Shown here: positions 1 to 6,165 of the stretch, in pieces | Numbering within the stretch: position 1 is the first letter of the stretch | Layout of the letters: every line of letters starts with the position of its first letter | DNA from: PSRF01 sp035457105 | GTDB lineage: Bacteria; Acidobacteriota; Blastocatellia; Pyrinomonadales; Pyrinomonadaceae | NCBI GenBank assembly: GCA_035457105.1 | Contig: DATIBX010000652.1 | Location: forward strand, 1-7,026 | Length of the DNA stretch: 7,026 bases | Reading direction: 5' to 3' | Translations under genes and position numbers: made by a program | Notes under the pieces: model-generated | Database searches by the model: none | The model's input: the letters and a program-made list of their open reading frames with translations, nothing else | Told to the model about the DNA's origin: nothing

Positions 1-210
1 GATGGCTTTTTTGAATGGCAAAACCCGGAGGGCGAGGAGTTTGGGTTGCAAAGGCTGGATGAAGTGATCCAAGGGTCGCGGGACCTTTCAGCTGAAGAGA
101 TAATCACGAGCTTGCGTCAGGCAGTCGCGCGTTTCTGCGAGGGCTCGGCGCAAATGGATGATCTCACCGCGGTAGTTCTGAAACGAAAAACGGGACCATC
201 TACATCATAG
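1..210 (+). CDS. SpoIIE/PP2C-type protein serine phosphatase, C-terminal end only (5' truncated by window)
   Basis: Reading frame 1 is open from the first base to a TAG at 208-210 and gives 69 residues. The fragment begins DGFFEW, which matches the 'TDG(x)xE' segment of SpoIIE/RsbU-like PP2C phosphatases. It continues with GEEFG and a helical stretch, and ends with MDDLTAVVLKRK; the paired Asp of DDLT (residues 53-54 of the fragment) is the typical late metal-binding motif of this fold. Enzymes of this family remove phosphate from serine or threonine, classically on anti-anti-sigma or other STAS/response-regulator partners, and usually carry a sensor or receiver domain at the N-terminus. That part lies outside the window, so the input signal and partner are unknown. 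The gene stops 74 bases before the next + strand gene. The family call is firm; the exact role is not known. Confidence 0.82.
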   Translation, partial: DGFFEWQNPEGEEFGLQRLDEVIQGSRDLSAEEIITSLRQAVARFCEGSAQMDDLTAVVLKRKTGPSTS

Positions 211-270
211 ACCAATGAAGGGGGTTGGCGTCGTGAAGTTCTTGTTGCTGGGGTAAACGAACCAACCTTG

Positions 271-276
271 AGGAGG
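271..276 (+). promoter_or_regulatory. Strong Shine-Dalgarno site for the 478-residue gene
   Basis: A complete AGGAGG lies 8 bases before the ATG at 285. It is the best ribosome-binding site in the window and fixes the start of that gene. It also suggests the gene is translated well and independently of the phosphatase gene upstream. No convincing -35/-10 pair was found in the 74-base gap 211-284. Confidence 0.85.
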
Positions 277-284
277 TTTGAATC

Positions 285-1721
285 ATGAGTAAACGTTCTG
301 CTGCAAAGGCATCAAATGTTTCGCCGACCATCTCGCAATTGCTTGAGATCAGCAAGCTCGACACTCTTTATCGAGACCTGTACTTACAAAGGGCGCGTCA
401 GTTATTGGAAACCGCGCTCACCTTTTCGGCCTATACGCAACTGAAAGAGCAAGTTGAATCAATCCCCTGGCTCGAGCAACAACTGCGAGCCGCTGTTGAA
501 CGCGGCGAATGGGAGAGATCCGCTCTCCTAACAGAACGAATCCGTACTCTACGAAATGCCGTCAGCGAAAAAGGTGAATTTATGGGGCATGCGGAAATCG
601 TTTACGAGGAACTTGCGGATATTCCTATAGACCCTTTCTCTGCGGGATTCAATACATTCGTTGGCGCATCAGCCGAGACGCTGGTCGAGCGGAAAGCTAC
701 GGCCGGTGAAATCCTGTCCACGCTGCAGCGCGCTGATCCTGCAAAAAATGATTTCTACGCTCGTCGTGGCGCGGACTTTAAGGCTCTTGCGATCAACCTC
801 CCCTCCGACCTGAGGGACGAAAAGAAAGCAGCTGAGCCCGCTCAGCTTCAACAACAAGCCTTGAGCGCACTTGAATCCGGCGACCTCTCGCTGCTGGAAC
901 GCCTGGTCCAACAACTGGCACAAAAGTCCAAAACTAAGCAAGCAACACAGGGATCCCATGAGGCAAACCTGGGCGACGAACCCAAACTCAAGCAGGACCT
1001 AAACTATCCTTTTTCAGACGCAACACTTGAGGCCGCCCGAGAACTAGGCCTGGCGCCGGCACGTACGCGCTCGCGTCGCCAGTTAGCTTATCTGATACCC
1101 CACGGCTGGCAGCCGTGGTTCGCGAAGGTTGAAAACAAGGAACGATCGAAAGAGCAGGTGTCACGGCTCTCATACCCGTCTGGCACCGCTGAAAAGGCGA
1201 GGGAAGCAATAGAGTTCTACCTGCTCAATCCCTTTATTAATTCTGGCGGAACGCGTTACCAGGTGTGCCTTGTCGAAGAAGACTTGCTGCTCGAAGACTT
1301 CGCAGAGCCGGCATCCAGGCGAGAACTGCTCCATACCAAACTGATTGCCGAGCTTAATCTTGACACTCGATGGGGACTATCTCGGATAGACATTGAGAGT
1401 GCGCTGTTACAGCGTGGTCCAGTCATTCTGGAGCGGCAACTAAAGTTGGATCCGGAAGCGTTTCGACTGGTTGCGATTCCTCCCGATATATACACGCACC
1501 TTGGAGCCGACTACGGATGGGGTCAGCAAGAGATGTGGACTCATTTCGATGGTTATCGCTTGGTCGGAGGCGGAAAACTGCAAGCCCTTGCGGGTGGCGA
1601 CAAGCGTTTTGGCGGGACACACGATGTCGTGAGCTTCAGTTCGAACTACGCTAGTGACAAAGTGATGGCTCGCTTTGCGGTCGTTCAACGAAAACGAATG
1701 ATGAGCTGGCATCGCCAATAG
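285..1721 (+). CDS. Conserved-looking cytoplasmic protein of unknown function, 478 aa
   Basis: I do not recognise this protein. The ATG at 285 follows a consensus AGGAGG, and the frame ends with TAG at 1719-1721. There is no signal peptide or membrane segment, so it is probably cytoplasmic. Residues about 15-95 are strongly helical and charged (likely coiled coil or helical bundle). Residues 180-237 are Gln/Ala/Lys-rich and look like a flexible linker with a short helix. From about 240 a second folded part begins, with aromatic clusters (GWQPWF at 274-279, EFYLLNPF at 310-317). The C-terminal block 400-471 is rich in Gly, Tyr, Trp and Phe: GADYGWG (407-413), WTHFDGY (418-424), GGDKRFGG (437-444), and a final strand MARFAVVQRKR (461-471). 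This density of Gly and aromatic residues suggests a conserved beta-rich domain. There is a single Cys (328). It follows a phosphatase gene on the same strand, but the 74-base gap and own SD make operon membership uncertain. Confidence 0.8.
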   Translation: MSKRSAAKASNVSPTISQLLEISKLDTLYRDLYLQRARQLLETALTFSAYTQLKEQVESIPWLEQQLRAAVERGEWERSALLTERIRTLRNAVSEKGEFMGHAEIVYEELADIPIDPFSAGFNTFVGASAETLVERKATAGEILSTLQRADPAKNDFYARRGADFKALAINLPSDLRDEKKAAEPAQLQQQALSALESGDLSLLERLVQQLAQKSKTKQATQGSHEANLGDEPKLKQDLNYPFSDATLEAARELGLAPARTRSRRQLAYLIPHGWQPWFAKVENKERSKEQVSRLSYPSGTAEKAREAIEFYLLNPFINSGGTRYQVCLVEEDLLLEDFAEPASRRELLHTKLIAELNLDTRWGLSRIDIESALLQRGPVILERQLKLDPEAFRLVAIPPDIYTHLGADYGWGQQEMWTHFDGYRLVGGGKLQALAGGDKRFGGTHDVVSFSSNYASDKVMARFAVVQRKRMMSWHRQ

Positions 1722-1740
1722 GCCGGATGCATTTTTGGAC

Positions 1741-1825
1741 CGTGTTGATTCGTGTGACGCGCGTGGATCGTCCTTGTTTTCTGGATAAAAGGAACGATCC
1801 ACGCGCGTCACAAGAACTAAACACG
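1741..1825. repeat. Long inverted repeat / hairpin in the convergent intergenic region
   Basis: Bases 1753-1771 and 1794-1812 are perfect reverse complements (19 bp). Four more inner pairs (1772-1775 with 1789-1792) are reached across one bulged A (1793), leaving a 13-base loop at 1776-1788. Outside the core, 1749-1751 pairs with 1814-1816 and 1741-1746 pairs with 1820-1825. Each core arm contains the self-complementary 8-mer ACGCGCGT (1757-1764 and 1801-1808). The hairpin lies between two genes that point towards each other and could stop transcription from both sides, but no T-run follows it on either strand, so it is not a standard intrinsic terminator. Other possibilities are a REP-like or MITE-like palindromic repeat, or a protein-binding site. 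Only one copy is visible here. Confidence 0.85.
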
Positions 1826-1939
1826 AAACTCGAACCCAACCCAATTTGTGTTTGAGGGAATTTTTGATGTGCTCAGCCTGTCAGAAGACGTTTAAGAGAT
1901 TTTAGATGGTGGTCAGGTAGTGTCCACCTTGGAAATCAC

Positions 1940-3091
1940 CTAGCTAGCCGTCGGCATTAGATAGAACATAAGCGCGACGATTGCGTAAACCGTGATCAGT
2001 TGTACGCCCTTGAACCAATTTGACTGTCCGTCGCCGCAAACCAATGCTGCAATTAGCACCGCCATCAGCAATGAACCGATTTCAGCCCTCCCAAATGCGA
2101 GTTCGAGTGGCTGGGGTGCAATGAAATAACTTGCTAGTACAAGTATCGGCGCGACAAACAATGCGATTTGGACACAACTCCCGAGGGCAATCCCCACCGA
2201 TAGGTCCATTTTATTCTTGCGCGCCATCGCTACAGCCGAACCACTTTCTGCTGCACCGCCGACAATGGCCACAAAGACAATACCAATGAACACCTGCGAC
2301 ATGCCCAGAGCCTTACCCGTTTCCTCTGCGGCACCTACCAGAATCTCGCTCATCCAAGCCGCCATTGCAGACGCGGTAATCAGAGTTATCACAGCGCGTG
2401 ACACGCTCCAACGTTCTTCATGCTCATCTGGTTCATGCTCGCTCTCGGAACTAGCAAATGCAGCGGAGTGCGTTTTCAACGAATACAGAATGTAAAGCCC
2501 ATAAGCGAGGAGCAATAGAATGGCTATACCGAAATTCAGCTTGGCCTCGGCGCGGATCACGCTGTTGGGAGCAAAGACACGACTGAAGGCACTGGGAACC
2601 GTCAGGCTGACGGCTGCCAGAAACATCATCGTGCTGTAAGCGCGCGCTGCTGTGGGATTGAATTTTTGGTCATGAAAGCGAAGTCCACCAGTCAGAAAGG
2701 CAACGCCAAGAGCAAGTAACAGGTTTGCAAGTATGGCCCCAACTAGAGACGCACGAACCATGTCGATATAACCTGCTCTCAATGCGACTAGTGCGATGAT
2801 CAACTCGGGCGCGTTGCCAAAGGTTGCGTTCAGGAGTCCACCTACGGCATCGCCCGTTCGGGTTGCGAGCTGTTCGGTCGCGCCCACAATCTGCGCAGCA
2901 ATCGGGATAATGGCCACCGCCGCCATGAAGAAGAGGACTGGCGCTGATACGTGAGCAAGATGGTCCAACGCAACAGTTATAGGAATAAAGAGTAATAACC
3001 AGTTCACTGGGCGGCGCAGAAACTGTCCGGGCGACGATGGTCGCTTCGCATGGTCCAATTCTGGGCTGGCCTTGACTTGGGCAGTAGACAT
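1940..3091 (-). CDS. Calcium/proton antiporter, CAX family (CaCA superfamily)
   Basis: This inner-membrane protein of about 383 residues should exchange cytoplasmic Ca2+ for H+. Numbering from the ATG at 3091, it has a short charged N-terminus, a first membrane half with the c-1 motif GNAPELIIALVAL (92-104), an acidic loop SESEHEPDEHEE (residues 215-226) between the two halves, and a second half with the c-2 region GGAAESGSAVAMARKNKMDLS (278-298) followed by GIALGSCVQIALFVAP. Two inverted halves joined by an acidic loop are the CAX layout, and the length is typical. The c-2 motif is unusual: the expected GNxxEH reads GGAAES, although the key Glu is kept. An in-frame TTG at 3109 would add six residues and overlap the upstream gene by 14 bases. 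I prefer the ATG, which starts 4 bases after that gene's stop, although neither start has a clear Shine-Dalgarno site. It is the last gene of the - strand block, so translation is probably coupled to the exchanger before it. Confidence 0.88.
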   Translation of the reverse strand: MSTAQVKASPELDHAKRPSSPGQFLRRPVNWLLLFIPITVALDHLAHVSAPVLFFMAAVAIIPIAAQIVGATEQLATRTGDAVGGLLNATFGNAPELIIALVALRAGYIDMVRASLVGAILANLLLALGVAFLTGGLRFHDQKFNPTAARAYSTMMFLAAVSLTVPSAFSRVFAPNSVIRAEAKLNFGIAILLLLAYGLYILYSLKTHSAAFASSESEHEPDEHEERWSVSRAVITLITASAMAAWMSEILVGAAEETGKALGMSQVFIGIVFVAIVGGAAESGSAVAMARKNKMDLSVGIALGSCVQIALFVAPILVLASYFIAPQPLELAFGRAEIGSLLMAVLIAALVCGDGQSNWFKGVQLITVYAIVALMFYLMPTAS

Positions 3092-3095
3092 GTGA

Positions 3096-4772
3096 TTATC
3101 CAGGCCCAACTACTTTCACCATAACTGAAGCACCAAGAGCCAGCACGACATTTCCGAGCGCATAACCAACTCCATAACTGAGCGCAGGAACACGACTCTC
3201 AGCAGCTTCGATGACCGCACCCAGGGCGGGCGCGGAAGTACCAGCTCCGGCGCACGCGCCCAACACTAAGCCGGGATGCATGCGAAGCACATATCGCCCA
3301 ACTAACATTCCAACCACGTGCGTAATCACCACGACAATAGCTGCTGAAACAATCAGTAATAGTCCGGATTGTTGGATACCTCTGACGAAACCTGGTCCAG
3401 CTTGCATTCCTACTAACGCGAGAAATCCAGTCAGACCCAATGAATCAAATAGCCAGAGCGCCGGTCCCGGAATGTCACCGAAGCGAGGATTCATTGAACT
3501 GAGGCGTCCGAGGATGATTCCGCCGAGTAAAACTCCAACGAACATGGTCAGACCCAGCTCTACGCCTGCGAATCCAAGTGCCGGCAATCCGATCAAAGCG
3601 CCAAGACAAATTGCAGCTGAAATATTTGTCAAATTCGAGGTATCGGCTCCTTGTTTGGCGTAACCCGACTGCACGGTGAGCGCTTCGATATGTGTTTCGT
3701 CGCCTATTACGGATAGGACGTCACCAGGTTCTAGCGGCGTCTGCAAAGTGAATGGCAGATCCTTACCACCTCGCACTATCCTTTCAAGGAAGATGCCCCT
3801 CGCAAGTCCGTTCGAGGCGAGTTGCCCAAGCGTTGCAGCTGGTGGATGCGTCAGAACAATTTCGCGCCTGATTACACCAAGATCCAAAAGTTTCGAATCA
3901 TATACTTCGCTCCCGAGTTGAATCTGGGGCGCTGTAAGCAACGCCTCGCGACGCCCCCATAGAACGATTCGATCCCCGGCGAGGAGCTTCTCTTCCGCCG
4001 ACGCGTTGAGTAGATCCCCTTTTCGCTGTACTCGTTCGACGAACACTCTGTACCCGGCAAAACTGGCTTCGGTATCCGCCACTGTCCGTCCTTGCAGAGA
4101 CTCTGAAACTTCATAAGCGCGCGTCTCAAACACAGAGTACGGAGAGGCAATAGTCTCTCGTTCCGGCGATCCCATTTCTTCCTCTAAATCCTTGCAAGCC
4201 CTGGCGAGATCAACTCTCATGATCCATGGACCAAGTTTTGTCAGAATCGCAATTACTCCAACCATTCCGATGAGATAACAAACTGCAAAGGATACAGCTG
4301 CATTCTCAAGCAGTACTTGTCGTTGCGCTGCGGTTGTGTTCATGTTTCCAATCGCTTCGCCCGCTGCGCCGAAAGCTGCAGAACCCGTCATCGCACCGGC
4401 AAGCAGTCCTGCAGCGTCTCCTGTATTTAAGCGCCGCAGCCAAACGATACCGGCCGTAAGCCCCAGCGCAGTGGCGCACATGACAATTGTGAGCACTATT
4501 TGTATTGGACCAGTCAGTCGCAGGCTCTGAAAAAATTGCGGACCTGTTTGATAGCCAATAGCGAACAAGAAAAGCATGAAGAAGGAATTCTTCAGTGGCT
4601 CGGAGACGGGAATGGCGAGCTGACCGACCGCAATACCTGCAATCAGTACACAGATTACGGGACCGAGTTTGAATCTTCCGATTCGAATGTTGCCCAGGCC
4701 GTAACCAACCGCAAGCACAAGGAATAATGCGACTTCAGGATTTTCACGAAGTGATCTCGCTAGCCATTCCAT
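3096..4772 (-). CDS. aspT: AspT-family aspartate:alanine exchanger with two RCK_C (TrkA-C) domains
   Basis: The 558-residue product has the full layout of the aspartate:alanine exchanger family: an N-terminal membrane half (about 12-185), a hydrophilic centre with two TrkA-C-like regulatory domains (about 215-282 and 290-368), and a second membrane half (about 382-555). The halves are internal repeats: GYQTGPQFFQSLRLTG (73-88) mirrors GMQAGPGFVRGIQQSG (455-470), and GAMTGS (126-131) mirrors GACAGAGTS (505-513). In characterised members, aspartate is taken up in exchange for alanine made by aspartate 4-decarboxylase, and the cycle generates proton-motive force. YidE/YbjL-type relatives have the same layout but unknown substrates, so the substrate is inferred. 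The ATG at 4772 is 12 bases after the stop of the Dcu gene. An AAAGG 8 bases before it overlaps that stop. The TAA is 4 bases from the antiporter ATG. No aspartate decarboxylase gene is visible nearby. Confidence 0.87.
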   Translation of the reverse strand: MEWLARSLRENPEVALFLVLAVGYGLGNIRIGRFKLGPVICVLIAGIAVGQLAIPVSEPLKNSFFMLFLFAIGYQTGPQFFQSLRLTGPIQIVLTIVMCATALGLTAGIVWLRRLNTGDAAGLLAGAMTGSAAFGAAGEAIGNMNTTAAQRQVLLENAAVSFAVCYLIGMVGVIAILTKLGPWIMRVDLARACKDLEEEMGSPERETIASPYSVFETRAYEVSESLQGRTVADTEASFAGYRVFVERVQRKGDLLNASAEEKLLAGDRIVLWGRREALLTAPQIQLGSEVYDSKLLDLGVIRREIVLTHPPAATLGQLASNGLARGIFLERIVRGGKDLPFTLQTPLEPGDVLSVIGDETHIEALTVQSGYAKQGADTSNLTNISAAICLGALIGLPALGFAGVELGLTMFVGVLLGGIILGRLSSMNPRFGDIPGPALWLFDSLGLTGFLALVGMQAGPGFVRGIQQSGLLLIVSAAIVVVITHVVGMLVGRYVLRMHPGLVLGACAGAGTSAPALGAVIEAAESRVPALSYGVGYALGNVVLALGASVMVKVVGPG

Positions 4773-4780
4773 CGAGGAGA

Positions 4781-4785
4781 CCTTT
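4781..4785 (-). promoter_or_regulatory. Shine-Dalgarno site for the AspT gene, overlapping the Dcu stop codon
   Basis: On the - strand the sequence reads TGAAAGG: the Dcu stop TGA (4787-4785) shares its final A with the AAAGG ribosome-binding site. The AAAGG lies 8 bases before the ATG at 4772. This arrangement supports the chosen start and suggests coupled translation of the two transporter genes. Confidence 0.65.
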
Positions 4786-6116
4786 CATTTGAAGACATTG
4801 CTCAACAACAATGCGATCGCAACGGTCGAGATGATGGTTACCAGACCCGGAAGCATGAAGCTATGGTTGAGTAAATATTTTCCAATCATGGTCGTGCCAG
4901 TTTGGTCAAAAGAGACTGCAGCGATCAAAGTGCCGTATGTCGGCAGGAAGAACAGTCCATTAGCGGCCGGATACAGAGCGACGAGCATCAAAGGCGACAG
5001 CTTCAAAGCGACTCCGATAGGCAGCAGAATCGCAACTGTTGCTGCCTGGCTAAAAAGCATCGCCGAGAGCGCAAACATTCCAATCGCAAACGTCCAGGGA
5101 TACGCCTGTAACAAATGTTCTACCCCGCCGACGATGTAGGTACGATTTCCTTCAAAGAAAGACGAGCCGAGCCACGAGATACCCAGGATGCAAATTATCG
5201 CCGTGATCCCACTGCGCATGATGGTGCCTTTGAGCGCGGTTTCCGGCGACGCCTTGAAGACAATCATGATCAGTCCGGCAATTGCGATCATCACAATCAT
5301 GATCGCCATTCCCATACTCACTTGATCTGTTTCGGTGACACCGCTGCCGTAAACCTCATATACCGGTCGGAGATTTGGAAAGATGCCGATCAACACAACC
5401 AAGACGATGCCGAGCATGAAGAGCAGCATCGAACCGCGCGCGCGAAAAAGGTTCTTCCCTTCCAGCAGCGGAATAGCTTCTGGCTGTTTTAACTGTCCAC
5501 TCGCCAGACGTTGTTGGTATTCCTTATCCTCGTCGAGATTCTTGCCTCGCCATGAAACTGACAATGAACCGATCACGACGCCCAGAAAAGTGGAAGGAAC
5601 AGTAATCGCGAGCATGCGCGGAAGTGAAATTCCCTGTCCCATGAGGAAACCGAGCATCGCTACAGTCGCTGCAGAAATGGGAGATGCAATTACCCCTTGA
5701 AATCCAGCGATAACACTGATGGAAAGTGGACGTTCCGGTCTGACCTTGCCATTCCGTGAGACCTCAGCAATTACAGGCAGTACGGCGTAGATAACGTGAG
5801 ATGTCCCTGATGCCAGCACCAGCAAATAAGTGACAATTGGCGCCACTAAGGTGATGTATTGCGGTCGCTTGCGCATCACCTTCTCTGCAATGGAGACGAG
5901 ATAGTCGAGTCCACCTGCTGCCTGCATTGTGGCCAGGGCAGTAATCACGGCGATGATCATTCCGAGCACACTCGGTGGTGGCCCACCGGGAGGTAAGCCA
6001 AACAGAAAAACAAAGACGAGAAGTCCAATACCCGCCACCGTGCCGAGTGCAATTCCGCCCAGACGTGCACCAATCACGATGCAAGTCAAAAGAATGATGA
6101 GTTCAATCCAGACCAT
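4785..6116 (-). CDS. dcuA: Anaerobic C4-dicarboxylate transporter, Dcu family (DcuA-like)
   Basis: The 443-residue membrane protein follows the DcuA/DcuB pattern from end to end: ELIILLTCIVIGARLGGIALG at the N-terminus, MQAAGGLDYLV (64-74), RPQYITLVAPIVTYLL (84-99), ASPISAA (144-150), a hydrophilic loop at about 190-230, CILGISWLG in the second half, and LPTYGTLIAAVSFDQTGTTMIGK near the C-terminus. Length matches the family (about 430-450). Dcu carriers move fumarate, malate and aspartate in and succinate out across the inner membrane during anaerobic growth. Several signatures are DcuA-like (YLVSIAEK, CILGxxWLG, SQAAT), and Leu397 sits where the DcuB co-sensor residue Asp398 lies; GTSHVIYAVLPVI and PERP are closer to DcuB, so the sub-type is a leaning. 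The ATG at 6116 lacks a clear Shine-Dalgarno site, and I see no better start. The gene follows the activase after 49 bases and precedes the AspT gene by 12. Confidence 0.9.
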   Translation of the reverse strand: MVWIELIILLTCIVIGARLGGIALGTVAGIGLLVFVFLFGLPPGGPPPSVLGMIIAVITALATMQAAGGLDYLVSIAEKVMRKRPQYITLVAPIVTYLLVLASGTSHVIYAVLPVIAEVSRNGKVRPERPLSISVIAGFQGVIASPISAATVAMLGFLMGQGISLPRMLAITVPSTFLGVVIGSLSVSWRGKNLDEDKEYQQRLASGQLKQPEAIPLLEGKNLFRARGSMLLFMLGIVLVVLIGIFPNLRPVYEVYGSGVTETDQVSMGMAIMIVMIAIAGLIMIVFKASPETALKGTIMRSGITAIICILGISWLGSSFFEGNRTYIVGGVEHLLQAYPWTFAIGMFALSAMLFSQAATVAILLPIGVALKLSPLMLVALYPAANGLFFLPTYGTLIAAVSFDQTGTTMIGKYLLNHSFMLPGLVTIISTVAIALLLSNVFK

Positions 6117-6165
6117 TTGTATGTAATCCGAAAGGGGTTGCGAAATCTAATCATCTAGATCGCAA

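Noticed and set aside
1440..1844. 134-residue open frame on the - strand over the end of the 478-residue gene and the hairpin
   Set aside because: It lies almost wholly antisense to a well-supported gene, its start is inside the intergenic region next to the palindrome, it has no Shine-Dalgarno site, and its composition is Ser/Arg-rich as expected for a shadow frame.
1819..1865. Possible intrinsic terminator: 9-bp weak stem (1819-1827 with 1845-1853) followed by a T5 run at 1861-1865
   Set aside because: The stem is A/T-rich with a G-T pair and a 17-base loop, and the T-run starts 7 bases away. It also competes with the much stronger hairpin at 1741-1825.
1908..1928. Short inverted repeat GGTGG/CCACC just past the antiporter stop, resembling an insertion-sequence end
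   Set aside because: Five base pairs with an 11-base loop is common by chance. There is no second copy, target duplication or transposase remnant.
3211..3663. 150-residue open frame on the + strand inside the AspT gene
   Set aside because: It is antisense to a clear membrane-protein gene. The Pro/Thr/Ser-rich translation is what the reverse of Gly/Ala/Val-rich transmembrane codons produces.
5115..5492. 125-residue open frame on the + strand inside the Dcu gene, rich in His, Asp and Arg
   Set aside because: It is antisense to the Dcu gene. The His/Asp richness comes from reversed Ile/Met/Val codons, and there is no ribosome-binding site.
6153..6160. 8-base palindrome ATCTAGAT between the activase and Dcu genes
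   Set aside because: It is a single short palindrome in a 49-base gap with no repeat copy or flanking promoter elements, so it cannot be told from chance.
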